Source of the DNA: DATBVX01 sp963810775
Lineage (GTDB): Bacteria > Pseudomonadota > Gammaproteobacteria > Steroidobacterales > Steroidobacteraceae
Direction of reading: 5' to 3'
Length of the DNA stretch: 64,000 nt
Assembly (NCBI GenBank): GCA_963810775.1
Contig: CAWEOT010000007.1
Span: 62,001 to 126,000 of the forward strand
Shown here: positions 45,710 through 55,488 of the stretch, piece by piece
How positions within the stretch are numbered: position 1 is the first letter of the stretch
Layout of the letters: every line of letters starts with the position of its first letter
Notes under the pieces: model-generated
What the model was told of the DNA's origin: nothing
Database searches by the model: none
The model's input: only the letters and a program-made list of their open reading frames with translations
Position numbers and translations under genes: made by a program

Positions 45710-46531
45710 ATGAAGGTTGAAGAGATGTTCAACGTCAAAGGCTACGGCGCGATCGTCACCGGCGGCGCGAGTGGCCTGGGATTGGGCTTCACCGAGGTGC
45801 TGGCCGAAAACGGCGCTCGCGTGACGATGCTCGATCTCAGCGAGGAGCGCATTGCGCGCGAAGGCAAGCGGTTGCGCGATGCGGGATGCGAGGTGCGCGG
45901 CGTGGTTGTCGACGTGACCAATCGTCCCGCTCTGCATCGTGCGTTCGACGAAACCGCCGCCCTTTATGGCCGGCTGGACGTGGTGTTCGCGAACGCCGGG
46001 ATCGCTGCGGGTCCGGGGTTCGTCACGCTGGATCGCAAGACCCGCGTTCCGGAGGGCGCGGTCGAAAACTACGACGACGCGCTTTGGAACAACGTCATCG
46101 AAACCAACCTCAATTCGGTTTTTACCACCATCAAGGCGGCAGCGCGGCACATGAAGAAGCGCAATTCGGGCCGCATCATCGTGACGACTTCGGTTGCGGG
46201 CCTGCTGATCGAGTCAGGCGTCGGCGCTGCGTATATGGCAGCGAAGGCGGGCGCCGCGCACTACATGCGGGTCGCGGCGCAGGAGCTTGCGCGCTACAAC
46301 ATCCTGGTAAACGCGATCGCTCCGGGTCCCTTCATCACGAATATCGGTGGTGGGCACGCCCACAAAACCGAAGTGCAAGCGGCATTCGCCCATACAATCC
46401 CGCTCGGGCGGATGGCGAGTGTCGAAGAGATCAAGGGCCTGGCGCTTTACCTGGCGTCCCCCGCCTCGAGCTTCATGACCGGCACCCAGATCGTCATCGA
46501 CGGGGGCGCATTGCTAGGCACAGTCGACTGA
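45710..46531 (+). CDS. Short-chain dehydrogenase/reductase
   Basis: 273 residues; ATG after GGGAG. Cofactor motif TGGASGLGLG, an Asp in VTMLDLS suggesting NAD, NAG motif FANAGIAAG, catalytic Ser in TTSVAG and Tyr-x3-Lys in YMAAKAGA, and a standard C-terminal YLASPASSFMTG. An insert around DRKTRVPEGAVENYDD widens the substrate region. Lies directly after the esterase-like gene, which could supply its alcohol substrate (inference). Confidence 0.93.
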   Translation: MKVEEMFNVKGYGAIVTGGASGLGLGFTEVLAENGARVTMLDLSEERIAREGKRLRDAGCEVRGVVVDVTNRPALHRAFDETAALYGRLDVVFANAGIAAGPGFVTLDRKTRVPEGAVENYDDALWNNVIETNLNSVFTTIKAAARHMKKRNSGRIIVTTSVAGLLIESGVGAAYMAAKAGAAHYMRVAAQELARYNILVNAIAPGPFITNIGGGHAHKTEVQAAFAHTIPLGRMASVEEIKGLALYLASPASSFMTGTQIVIDGGALLGTVD

Positions 46532-46543
46532 CTGGCTCCGCTT

Positions 46544-47293
46544 CTACGCAGCCGCAGCATGGTTTGGCGCGCTGAGGCGATCGGCGAGAGCGCACAGCAG
46601 TTTCGCCCCATCTCCGCGCCAGGCACTGCCGTGCATGCAGGCGAGCGTTTGCGGGTTTTCTTCGGCGATGCGCCTGAGGATCGCACCGGTATTTGGCGAA
46701 TGAGCAAAGTAGTCCATCGGTGCGCGAAAGGCCTCGCTCGGTTCGAGGATGTCCGTCTCAACCAGCGGCTGCTCGCCGATGCCCCCTTGCGTGAACAGGT
46801 CACCGCACAGGAACGTGCGGGTAGTGTTCTCCATCATCAACCCACACTCCCAACCGTGGGGTACGTGCGGCGTATCGAACCAGCGCACGGTGTGCGTACC
46901 CAGAGGCAGGAGCGCACCGTCAGCCAGCACGCGCGGTGCGCGGTTCGCCAGATCACCGATCGAGGTCATGGCTGCGATGGCGCCGCACACCGGCTCAGCA
47001 GCGGGTGCCGCTTCGAGGAATTCGTTCAGCGAACCGCATTCGTCCGCTTCGACGTGGGATAGACCGACGTAACGAAGCCGTTCCACCGGCATGACCTTGC
47101 CGATCGCCTCGCGCACCAACGCGAACATGCGCCGCGGGCCGGTGTGAAAGAGCAGGGGTTCCGCATCCAGTATCAGGTACTGGTTGAAGCTGAAGCGTCC
47201 AGGGCCATCGGGGAAGGCCACTGGGGTATTGATCCGGTAGATGCCTGCGGCGATTTCGTGGACGTTGGTGCCGGAGTTTGCGTTGGTGATCAT
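46544..47293 (-). CDS. MBL-fold metallo-hydrolase of the ODP/flavodiiron type
   Basis: ATG at 47293 follows AGGAGG. 249 residues. The first metal motif is HVEADE (HxExD) in GLSHVEADECGSL rather than HxHxDH, as in the diiron proteins related to flavodiiron oxygen reductases. Later ligands include His in WFDTPHVPHGWE, Asp in FLCGDLFTQ and His in LACMHGSAW. No flavodoxin domain is fused. It may bind iron and react with oxygen or NO. It is convergent with the SDR gene. Confidence 0.85.
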   Translation of the reverse strand: MITNANSGTNVHEIAAGIYRINTPVAFPDGPGRFSFNQYLILDAEPLLFHTGPRRMFALVREAIGKVMPVERLRYVGLSHVEADECGSLNEFLEAAPAAEPVCGAIAAMTSIGDLANRAPRVLADGALLPLGTHTVRWFDTPHVPHGWECGLMMENTTRTFLCGDLFTQGGIGEQPLVETDILEPSEAFRAPMDYFAHSPNTGAILRRIAEENPQTLACMHGSAWRGDGAKLLCALADRLSAPNHAAAA

Positions 47294-47384
47294 CGATGAG
47301 CCTCCTGGTTGTTGCGAGGAAGTGTAACGAACTGCCGGGCCGTTACACTTCCCCTGCAAACGGAGGCTCGCATATGCTCGCGCC

Positions 47385-47954
47385 GTGCCGGAATCTCCAT
47401 TCGCCGACAGAGATGAGTCCGCGCTGGTGCATGCGATCGTCGCGGCGCGGCCGGCAATCGCGCGCGACGCCGAGGCCGAACTCTGCAGGCGTCTCGCGCC
47501 GAGAGTCCGCCTCTATGGGCTCAAGCATCTGCGCGACGGGCACGCGGCGGCGGATCTCGTTCAGCAGGTCCTTCTCATCACCCTCCAGCATCTGCGGGCC
47601 GGCGAGCTTCGGCATCCCGAACAGGTGGTGTCGTTCGTGCTTGGCACTGCACGGCTGACGGTACTGGAGCTGCGACGCGGGCGGGCGCGGCGCGAGCAGT
47701 TGCTCGAGGCGCACATCGAGGAAGGAATCGAGATGGACCCTGAAATCAGCTCGGAGGCGCAACGCCGGCGCCTGCTCGGTTGCCTTCGCAAGCTCACGGA
47801 ACGTGAGCGCTCGGTAGTATTGCTCACGTTCTGTGCAGACACGCCGACCGAAGAAGTTGCGGATGACCTGGGCCTGGAATCGGGCAATGTGCGGGTAATC
47901 CGTCATCGCGCCCTGCAGAGGCTGCGGGATTGCCTGGACGCGGCAAGCCCATGA
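47385..47954 (+). CDS. ECF-type RNA polymerase sigma factor
   Basis: 189 residues from GTG 47385; the nearest GGAGG is about 20 bases upstream, so the start may be imprecise. Region 2: LKHLRDGHAAADLVQQVLLITLQHL. Region 4: LRKLTERERSVVLLTFCADTPTEEVADDLGLESGNVRVIRHRALQRL. Its stop overlaps the start of the zinc-finger anti-sigma gene (ATGA). Confidence 0.9.
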   Translation: MPESPFADRDESALVHAIVAARPAIARDAEAELCRRLAPRVRLYGLKHLRDGHAAADLVQQVLLITLQHLRAGELRHPEQVVSFVLGTARLTVLELRRGRARREQLLEAHIEEGIEMDPEISSEAQRRRLLGCLRKLTERERSVVLLTFCADTPTEEVADDLGLESGNVRVIRHRALQRLRDCLDAASP

Positions 47955-48538
47955 GCCTGATTCACTGCAATGCTCCGGTGCCGATTGGAAAGCTCGTTGA
48001 CTATTGGCTGGGCGAGATCGGCGGCGATGAGGAGCGGCAGGTCGATGAGCACTTGTTCGGCTGCGATACCTGCTCGCGAAAGTTGCAAGCGCTCGTGGGA
48101 ATGGGCGACAGCATCCGCGTGCTGATGCGTCAGGGCGTTGTGCCGGGAGTCATCAGCGCCAGGCTGCTGGAGCGCCTGATGCAAGAAGGCTTGCGTGTGC
48201 GGGAGTATCGGGTCGCGCCGAATGGCAGCGTCAACTGCACCGTGGCGCCGGAGGACGACCTGCTGGTGTCTCGTCTGCAAGCACCTCTTGCCGGCGTGAA
48301 GCGGCTCGACCTGGTCGCGATCGATCTCCTCGGGCCGGGGGAGGCGCGGCTTCGCGAGATCCCCTTCAATTCTCGTGCTGACGCGGTGATCCTCGTGCCA
48401 CCGATCGACGCAGTGCGCCGGCAGCCTGCCCACACCGGAATCATGCGATTGCTGGCGGTGGACGGTACTGACGAGAGACTCCTTGGTGAATATCTCTTTC
48501 ACCACTCTCCGTGGCCGGCTCCAGACGAAGCAGGTTGA
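47951..48538 (+). CDS. Zinc-finger anti-sigma-like protein
   Basis: 195 residues. N-terminal zf-HC2 motif VDEHLFGCDTCSRKLQAL with His and two Cys, as in ZAS-domain anti-sigma factors; no membrane helix is seen, so this would be a cytoplasmic regulator. The rest is a beta-rich domain I do not recognise. It is translationally coupled to the sigma gene and lies 70 bases before a TonB receptor gene. Confidence 0.85.
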   Translation: MSLIHCNAPVPIGKLVDYWLGEIGGDEERQVDEHLFGCDTCSRKLQALVGMGDSIRVLMRQGVVPGVISARLLERLMQEGLRVREYRVAPNGSVNCTVAPEDDLLVSRLQAPLAGVKRLDLVAIDLLGPGEARLREIPFNSRADAVILVPPIDAVRRQPAHTGIMRLLAVDGTDERLLGEYLFHHSPWPAPDEAG

Positions 48539-48608
48539 CGCCGACCCCAAAATGAATACGCTCAACCCCGGCACGAACCTGTTTCATCAAGCAGGACAGG
48601 GGGGTTAG

Positions 48609-50945
48609 ATGTGTAAGGCGCATATTGGGCTGATGTGCTCAGCATTGGTGCTGACCGCATCGGTGGTCGGGCTTACTGGCATCGCGGCGGCGCAGACTGC
48701 GGCGCAGGTAAGTGCGACATCGGGCGGGACCCTGGGCGAAGTCATCGTCACGGCGCGTAAGTTCGAGGAGAACTTGCAGGACACGCCAATCGCGGTGACG
48801 GCATTTACCGGTACAGAGCTGGAACAGCGACAGATCTTCAAGACCGACCGCCTGGATGAGGTGGTCCCGAATCTTCAGTTTGCGAACAACGCCCCACTCG
48901 CCGGCAACAACTCCTCATCGCAAGTGTTCATTCGGGGTATCGGCCAGACCGATCCGACCTCGACGGTCGATCCGGGCGTCGGCCTCTACATTGATGACGT
49001 GTACATGGGTTCCTCCGTAGGCGCCAACATGGAGCTGCGGGACATTTCCTCGGTGCAGGTATTGCGCGGTCCGCAGGGCACCCTGTTCGGGCGCAACACC
49101 ATCGGCGGCGCGATCGTGATGACGACCAAGGACCCCGGCGACGAATTCGGCGGCACAGTCAGGCTCGGTGGCGGCTCGGACAGCCTGATCGATGCGTTCG
49201 GCGCGGTGGATGTTCCGTTTTCCGACACCTTCAAGTCACGCTTCACCGCGGGCCTGCGCAAGCAGGACGGCTACGTGACCCGTACCGATGGCGAGGACCT
49301 GGGCGATACGAACACGTATACGGTCACCGCCAAGCTGATCTGGCGCCCGAGCGAAGCGTTCGAGGGCAAGTTCCTCGCCGACTACACCAACTCGGATGAG
49401 AACGGCAGTCCGCTCGTTTTTGCCCGGATTACGAACAATGCCGCATTTCCACGGGTCGCGAGTCTGGGTGCTGGCTGTCCGGGCCTCACTCAAGGACCGG
49501 GGCCACCAGGACTGCCCGCACAGCCTGTGCCAGAAACCGCGACGCGCGATGACCGCTGCGCCAACAACCAGCAAAATCTGGGGCCGTATCACAACAACGG
49601 CACGGCGCCGCTGACGAGCCAGCTCGAGAATTGGGGCGGGTCGCTGAATCTCACCTTCAATTTCAACGAAGCTGTTGCGCTCAAGTCCATCAGCTCCTAC
49701 CGCGGCATCAGCTGGGAAGGCAATCGCGACGCTGACAACACGCCGCTGCCGATCCTGCACACGTTCTACGATGTTGATGGCTGGCAGTGGAGCCAGGAAC
49801 TGCAGTTCCTGTACGAGGGTGGACCACTCAAGGGCGTGTTCGGCGCGTACTACTTCGAACAGGCCTCTGATGACATCGTGACCATCACTCTGAATCCGCC
49901 GGTGCCACCGCCAGGAGCGAATCTCGACAGCGACAACAACAAGGTCGAAAACGAAAGCTGGGCAGTATTCACGCAATGGACCTACAGGTTCTTCGACAAG
50001 CTCGGCGTCACTCTCGGCGGCCGCTACACGGAAGACAAGAAAGGGTCGTATCCGGATCAGTTCGACTATTCGGCGCCGAACGTAAAGCAGGTTCCGGTGC
50101 AGTGGTATCGCGACACGTTCAGCAAGTTCACGCCTTCAGGGTCGGTCGACTTCAGGTTCTCCGGCCAGGCGATGATTTACGCGAGCTACTCGGAAGGCTT
50201 CAAGGGCGGCGGCTGGAACAGTCACTTCAATCAACCACCACCGCCACCCGCGTTCCTGGCGCAGGTGCAGGAGTTCCAGCCTGAGGAAGCGCAGACGTTC
50301 GAGATCGGGTTCAAGCTCGATCTCGCCGGAAATACCTTTCGTCTGAACGGTGCGATCTTCTCGACGGACTACGACGATCTGCAGGTGACCTATCGCGGCC
50401 CACGGCCGAACGGCGTCGCGCCGTTCCTGATCAACGCCGGCAAGGCAAGCGTGGATGGCGGTGAACTCGAAGCCACCTGGGCACCCACCGAAAGCTGGAT
50501 CATCGAAGCGAGCGTCGGCTACCTCGATGCGACACTGGACGAGCTTGATATCAATCCGGTTGCCGCGCCTCCGGCGTCGCTCCTGCCCGGCAACAGCCTG
50601 CCGTTCGCACCCGAATGGCAGGCCCATATCGGCATCGCATACACCGCTCATGCGGGCAGTATCCTGATCATCCCGCGCGTCGACATGTCCTACCAGGACA
50701 CGACCTTCTTCGATGCGGCCAACACCCGGCCGATCGCGCAACTCGACAGTGTCACGGTGTACAACGCATCGCTGCGCTTCGAGCCTGAGAAGGGCAACTG
50801 GGGAGTGACGCTCGGCGTCAACAATGCAAGCGATGAGACCTATCCGATCGCCGGTAACTCGTCATTGGACACCGGCAGCGGTTACGCCGAAATCGCGTAT
50901 TCGCGGCCGCGCGAGTACTTCGCAATATTGAACTACGACTTCTGA
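48609..50945 (+). CDS. TonB-dependent receptor
   Basis: 778 residues; ATG after AGGGGGG. Signal peptide ending GIAAAQ, plug domain (EVIVTARKFEENLQDTPIAV; ISSVQVLRGPQGTLFGRNT), barrel with YASYSEGFKGGGWN and a C-terminal Phe (FAILNYDF). It belongs to the same broad receptor class as the two at 1828-6868 but is clearly distinct in sequence. The upstream sigma/anti-sigma pair may control it; there is no signalling N-terminal (STN) domain, so it is not a FecA-type transducer. Confidence 0.94.
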   Translation: MCKAHIGLMCSALVLTASVVGLTGIAAAQTAAQVSATSGGTLGEVIVTARKFEENLQDTPIAVTAFTGTELEQRQIFKTDRLDEVVPNLQFANNAPLAGNNSSSQVFIRGIGQTDPTSTVDPGVGLYIDDVYMGSSVGANMELRDISSVQVLRGPQGTLFGRNTIGGAIVMTTKDPGDEFGGTVRLGGGSDSLIDAFGAVDVPFSDTFKSRFTAGLRKQDGYVTRTDGEDLGDTNTYTVTAKLIWRPSEAFEGKFLADYTNSDENGSPLVFARITNNAAFPRVASLGAGCPGLTQGPGPPGLPAQPVPETATRDDRCANNQQNLGPYHNNGTAPLTSQLENWGGSLNLTFNFNEAVALKSISSYRGISWEGNRDADNTPLPILHTFYDVDGWQWSQELQFLYEGGPLKGVFGAYYFEQASDDIVTITLNPPVPPPGANLDSDNNKVENESWAVFTQWTYRFFDKLGVTLGGRYTEDKKGSYPDQFDYSAPNVKQVPVQWYRDTFSKFTPSGSVDFRFSGQAMIYASYSEGFKGGGWNSHFNQPPPPPAFLAQVQEFQPEEAQTFEIGFKLDLAGNTFRLNGAIFSTDYDDLQVTYRGPRPNGVAPFLINAGKASVDGGELEATWAPTESWIIEASVGYLDATLDELDINPVAAPPASLLPGNSLPFAPEWQAHIGIAYTAHAGSILIIPRVDMSYQDTTFFDAANTRPIAQLDSVTVYNASLRFEPEKGNWGVTLGVNNASDETYPIAGNSSLDTGSGYAEIAYSRPREYFAILNYDF

Positions 50946-50961
50946 GGACTCAGACCGAGAA

Positions 50962-51759
50962 TCAGTGACGGATCAGCATCGGGCCAAGGATGGCCCAGAA
51001 CCCCGCCAGGATCAGCAGCACGCCACTGAATCGGCCTGCGTGCATTCCGAAGGGGGCCAGCTTCTCGAAGAGGATGAGCAAGGTGATCGCCGCGATCACC
51101 CACAGGTTCATCACGCCACCGACGAACAGCAGCAACATCAACGCCCAGCAGCAACCCAGGCAATAGAGCCCATGCTCGAAGCCCATGCGCAGCGCCCCCA
51201 TCGTTCCCGGGCGAAACCGCTCCACGATCAGCTCTGCCGGCGAGCGGCAGTGTTTGAGGCATGAGCGCTTGAAGCGCGTGAGCTGATACACACCTGCGAT
51301 GATCAGCACGGCGCCGCTCACCGGGCGGTTCTGCAACTCCATCATCGGGGACAGTAGCATCAGATCACTCAGCATCCGTTGCAGTGGCGTTACCGCGGCA
51401 CTGAACAGGGTCCACACCGCGAGGTACCCGCAGGCGAACGCATAGACACGAAATGACGTGCTTGCACTGTCCTTCGACTTGCGGATGACCACGGCGTAAA
51501 GGAGAAGAGTCGGCGCGGCTGATGGCAGCATCATGCCGACCATCATCGCTTCCCACATCGCGAACAGCAGCAGCGACTGGGTCCAGTCCCATTCCGGTGT
51601 CATCATCCATGAAGCGGGACCCTCCATGGCGCCGTACATATCGCGTGCCATCGGCACGATCCAGGACCAGCACAGCAGGACGACGATTGACAACCCGCCG
51701 GCGGCCAGCCAGCGGTCGTGCTTCAACGCCATCTCGAGCGCAGTTTTGTCGTTTAACAA
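50962..51759 (-). CDS. DUF2182 predicted metal-binding integral membrane protein
   Basis: 265 residues from TTG 51759, or 256 from ATG 51732. Five or six membrane helices, with the family signature GFEHGLYCLGCCWALMLLLF. The Cys-Cys and His residues are thought to bind metal. Function is not established. It converges on the TonB receptor gene with a 16-base gap. Divergent from the DUF1993 gene. Confidence 0.85.
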   Translation of the reverse strand: MLNDKTALEMALKHDRWLAAGGLSIVVLLCWSWIVPMARDMYGAMEGPASWMMTPEWDWTQSLLLFAMWEAMMVGMMLPSAAPTLLLYAVVIRKSKDSASTSFRVYAFACGYLAVWTLFSAAVTPLQRMLSDLMLLSPMMELQNRPVSGAVLIIAGVYQLTRFKRSCLKHCRSPAELIVERFRPGTMGALRMGFEHGLYCLGCCWALMLLLFVGGVMNLWVIAAITLLILFEKLAPFGMHAGRFSGVLLILAGFWAILGPMLIRH

Positions 51760-51917
51760 GGTGGCGACGGCTCAGTTAGACGCACAGCCGTGCGTCGTCC
51801 AGTGGTTGCGCGCTAAGCGTACCTCAGCTCGAGGCAGTTTTTGAATGTTGAACGCACATCTGCGGTGCGGGTTTGAGGTAAAGTCGCTCCCCGTTCACTG
51901 CCGCCCGAGGAGTAATC

Positions 51918-52427
51918 ATGGCCGTTTCGATGTACGACATATCCGTCGCCGCTTTTTCGCGCACACTGAAAAACCTTTCGGGCATTCTCGACAAGGCGAT
52001 TGCGTATGCGGCCGCCAAGAAGTTCGACGGCAAGGTCCTGGTTGAAGCCCGGTTGTTTCCCGACATGTTTCCTCTGTCCAGCCAGGTGCGCATCGCCTGC
52101 GACTTCGCCAAGGGCTGCTCGGGGCGGCTGGCCGGTGTCGAAGTGCCGAAACACGAAGACAACGAATCGACGCTGGAAGAACTCCAGGCACGGATCGCAA
52201 AGACTCTGGACTTTCTCGGCACGATCAAGCCGCAGCAGCTCCAGGGTTCGGACGAGCGCACCATCACTCACGAAATGCGCGTGCAGACGCTGAAGATGCC
52301 GGGCCTGCAGTATTTGAGTGGATTTGCGCTGCCCAATTTCTATTTCCACGCCACTACGGCATACGCACTACTGCGGCATAACGGTCTGGAACTCGGTAAG
52401 CGCGACTTTATCGGCCCGCCGCCCTGA
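51918..52427 (+). CDS. DUF1993 family protein
   Basis: 169 residues, ATG after CGAGGAG. The family pattern is clear: AVSMYDISVAAFSRTLKNLS at the start, LFPDMFPLSSQVRIACDFAK, and LPNFYFHATTAYALLRHNG near the end. DinB-like four-helix bundle; probable metal or small-ligand binding, unknown role. It converges on the aminopeptidase gene with a 20-base gap. Confidence 0.9.
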   Translation: MAVSMYDISVAAFSRTLKNLSGILDKAIAYAAAKKFDGKVLVEARLFPDMFPLSSQVRIACDFAKGCSGRLAGVEVPKHEDNESTLEELQARIAKTLDFLGTIKPQQLQGSDERTITHEMRVQTLKMPGLQYLSGFALPNFYFHATTAYALLRHNGLELGKRDFIGPPP

Positions 52428-52447
52428 GCCCGCGGTTCAGACCGCGG

Positions 52448-55099
52448 CTACTCTCCCAGCGCCGCGCGAATGTCAGCGGTGTGCCTTTCCTTCTGCGCAA
52501 CGCAAAGGTCGATGCGTTCAAGCGTGCGGGCGAGCTCGAGCTCGCCCATGCCGAGCTCGCGGCCTTTGGGCGTCAGGAAGGTATCGAGCGCCTTACGATG
52601 CCCCCTGTCACAGAACCCGTCAGGGAACTCGAAGGTCGCGGACTGACTGGATCCGGGCAGTCGCTGCAAGACTGCCTCGTAGTTATCTCGCAGCCATTGC
52701 CACGCCTCCTCGCGCATCGATGGCGAGCTGAACTGACCGCCCAGCATGGAATACATCTCGTAGGTTCGCGTGCCTGGATCGATGGCCAGGGCGCGCACCT
52801 TGGTCGCTGTCGCGGGCTGCTCCGACAAGCCGAGGGCAGCTGCGGCATGCTGCCGGAGCAATCCATCCTGGCTTTGCGGGAGCACCTTTAACAGGGAGTC
52901 GGCAAACACGGTGTCCTCCTGCGCGGCAACGCCCCACGCGATGTCACGGATCGAGGTGTCGAGTGCGGCGGGATCGGTGAGCGATGCGCGCGCGGCTTGC
53001 AAAAGCACTGACCGAACCGCCGTGTCGCGAGCGCCTAACGCGAGAATTCTCAGCAGCGACACCCGCAACAGCTGCTGTTCGGCCGGCTCGATATCGTGCG
53101 CGCGAGTACGGGGATCGAACCCGAGCGCGTGGAGTCGCGGACCATAGATGTCGCTCAACCTGCGCTCCATCATCCTGCGTTGCGCGGCATCGAGTACTCG
53201 GTCATGCAGATCGATGAGTGAATTCGCCAGAGTCACCGCCACCTGCCGGTCTGGATGCTCGCTGAGTGCTTCGGCAGCGCCCAGGAGCTTGTCGAGCTTC
53301 AGCGCACCTGCCAGGTACGCGGCATCGAGACTGTCTGCGAGCGCGAGGCCTTCGCCTGGAGACAGCAACCTGGCGAGCCCGAGCAAACTGTCCATCGCAG
53401 CGGGCGCCATCTCGAAACGGTAATAGCCGGCACCGCCGGCGTTTGGCATGACCGCAGAAACCTTTGTGTCGTTTGGCACCTCGAGCGTGGCGCTCGGACC
53501 GGTGATCAGGGTGCACCGCTTTTGCGGTTCCGCGGGGCCAAGGAATGCTGCGCAAAACGGGACTTTCCATTCCCCGCCTGGCGGGATCGTCGAGCCGAGC
53601 GGTCGATAACGAGCCTGCGCAAGCTCCAACCTGCGACCATCGGCAGAAGTCCGTACTGTTATCAGTGGAACACCCGGCTGCTCAACGAAGGTTCGAAACG
53701 CGTCGACGATTGCGGGTTGCCCGGCGGCCCTGGCGAGCGCACTGAAGAAATCCTGGGCGGTTGCATTGCCATGCGTGTGCGCGAGCAGGTGCTGGTGAAC
53801 GCCGCGCTGAAACACCTCCTCTCCCATGTACGACTCGAACATCGCCAGCACGCCGCCGCCCTTATCGTAAGTGATCGAGTCGAAAGTGCTGGCGATGCGT
53901 GTGTTGTCATCGATCGATTCGCGAATCGGCCGGCCGGCGCGCTGCGAGTCGACATTCATCGCCCCCAGAGCATCGACGATCAGCGAAGTGCGCAGGCCGA
54001 GATCCGGGCGCCATTGATCAGCGATCTTGATGCCGCTCCACTCGGCGAAGGACTCGTTGAGCCAGAGGTCGTCCCACCAGACCGGAGTCACCAGGTCGCC
54101 GACCCAGTGATGTGCAATCTCATGTGCGGTGACCTCGCCGAAGTCGAGAATCTGCTGCAGCGGGGCATCTGGCGCCAGCAGAATAAGGGTGTCGTCGAAG
54201 AGAATCGCCCCGGCGTTCTCCATGGCACCGCCCATATCGGGCGACGCGATCAGGTCGAGCTTCGGGTAGGGGTATGCGATGCCGAAATACCGCTCGAGAC
54301 GGCGCACCAGCTCCGGCGTTTCGCGCAGCGCGAGTTGGAGCTTGCTGCCCTGGCCGCGAGTCGCGACCCCACGCAACGGCAACGGCTTGCTGCGCAGGTC
54401 GTTCGCCGCGATCGCCGTTCCGTCCACGATGTCGAGGGGACCAACGGCGACTGCAACCAGGTAGGTTGGCAAGGGCAGTGTTGGGGCGAATTCGTACCGG
54501 ACCCTTCCATCCTGCATCGGTGAGCTTGAAGAGAGCGGCCCGTTCGATACAGCCTCGTTGCCCTTCGGAGCGATGATCGTGATCGAGAACGGTGTCTTGA
54601 AGCGCGGCTCGTCGAAGCCCGGAAACGCCCGACGCGCATCGATCGGCTCCATTTGCGAGAACACGTATGAATCATCTCCGACCTGCGATCGAAACAACCC
54701 TTCCGCTCCGGTACGAAAGCCGCCCGTGTACGTGAGGTGAATGACGGCGGGGCCGGCCGGCAGGCTCGCATCGAGGTCCAGCTTCGCTACGCCGCTGATC
54801 GGGTCGACCTGCTTGTAACGCGCCTCCAGCGTTCGACCGCCCATCTCGATTGCCGCTTTCGACACGGTCAGTCCGCTGCCATGCAGCCAGATACGCTGCG
54901 TGGCGTGATTGATCCGCACCCTGATGTCAGCCTGGCCCGAAAATTCGGACTGCCGCGGGTCGATCTCGAACGTGAGCATGTAACGTTCGGGCGTTACCGT
55001 GTCCGGCAGGCGTCCGTGCGGAAAATCTTCTTCTGCCGCGGTAGCCCGGAGCGCTGAAAAGGTGACAATCAGCAGGATGAAGCCAACGCGAAAATGCAT
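52448..55099 (-). CDS. M1 family aminopeptidase
   Basis: 883 residues from ATG 55099, preceded by GAGG (an in-frame GTG at 55108 is less likely). Signal peptide ending SALRATAA. Exopeptidase motif GGAMENAG and zinc site HEIAHH with the third ligand Glu after 18 residues (NESFAEW) are intact, followed by the catalytic Tyr region TYDKGGGVLAMFESY and the C-terminal ERAP1-like helical domain. It removes N-terminal amino acids from peptides in the periplasm, as expected for an exported PepN-like enzyme. The related DNA-strand neighbours do not indicate a special substrate. Confidence 0.95.
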   Translation of the reverse strand: MHFRVGFILLIVTFSALRATAAEEDFPHGRLPDTVTPERYMLTFEIDPRQSEFSGQADIRVRINHATQRIWLHGSGLTVSKAAIEMGGRTLEARYKQVDPISGVAKLDLDASLPAGPAVIHLTYTGGFRTGAEGLFRSQVGDDSYVFSQMEPIDARRAFPGFDEPRFKTPFSITIIAPKGNEAVSNGPLSSSSPMQDGRVRYEFAPTLPLPTYLVAVAVGPLDIVDGTAIAANDLRSKPLPLRGVATRGQGSKLQLALRETPELVRRLERYFGIAYPYPKLDLIASPDMGGAMENAGAILFDDTLILLAPDAPLQQILDFGEVTAHEIAHHWVGDLVTPVWWDDLWLNESFAEWSGIKIADQWRPDLGLRTSLIVDALGAMNVDSQRAGRPIRESIDDNTRIASTFDSITYDKGGGVLAMFESYMGEEVFQRGVHQHLLAHTHGNATAQDFFSALARAAGQPAIVDAFRTFVEQPGVPLITVRTSADGRRLELAQARYRPLGSTIPPGGEWKVPFCAAFLGPAEPQKRCTLITGPSATLEVPNDTKVSAVMPNAGGAGYYRFEMAPAAMDSLLGLARLLSPGEGLALADSLDAAYLAGALKLDKLLGAAEALSEHPDRQVAVTLANSLIDLHDRVLDAAQRRMMERRLSDIYGPRLHALGFDPRTRAHDIEPAEQQLLRVSLLRILALGARDTAVRSVLLQAARASLTDPAALDTSIRDIAWGVAAQEDTVFADSLLKVLPQSQDGLLRQHAAAALGLSEQPATATKVRALAIDPGTRTYEMYSMLGGQFSSPSMREEAWQWLRDNYEAVLQRLPGSSQSATFEFPDGFCDRGHRKALDTFLTPKGRELGMGELELARTLERIDLCVAQKERHTADIRAALGE

Positions 55100-55173
55100 G
55101 ATGCGCACCTCTGGAGAACGATTATGCCCTGCATCGGTGGTATCGTCAGCGTACTACCCGCAGGAGCCGGTCC

Positions 55174-55488
55174 ATGATTCGCGTGCTGATCGTTGCAAGA
55201 AAGGGCACTGACCTCTACGCACTGCTGATCAAGAAGCAGGCGGATCTACATCGCGGCGGTCGCGGGACGCTTCATCGCAGGGGCGCGAAGGAGCGTGGGC
55301 GCGCCAAGTGGCGCCACGTCAAGTATGACGGCTGGATCTGGCTGGAGAAATGTCGCGCCGGCGTCGTTCTCGCAGAAATCTTCTCGCGCGCGGCCGGCGG
55401 AGAATCACAGCTGATGAATTCGCTGGTGGGGTTCCTGGATCGTCATTTCCGCGACGAGCTGGCGACCGTCAGCATTCACTACGACTGA
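55174..55488 (+). CDS. Hypothetical basic protein
   Basis: 104 residues: MIRVLIVARKGTDLYALLIK, a Lys/Arg/Gly-rich middle (HRGGRGTLHRRGAKERGRAK), then a mixed alpha/beta end (FLDRHFRDELATVSIHYD). I do not recognise a family. No clear ribosome site. Its stop codon directly abuts the stop of the convergent SCO gene, with no gap. Confidence 0.6.
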   Translation: MIRVLIVARKGTDLYALLIKKQADLHRGGRGTLHRRGAKERGRAKWRHVKYDGWIWLEKCRAGVVLAEIFSRAAGGESQLMNSLVGFLDRHFRDELATVSIHYD

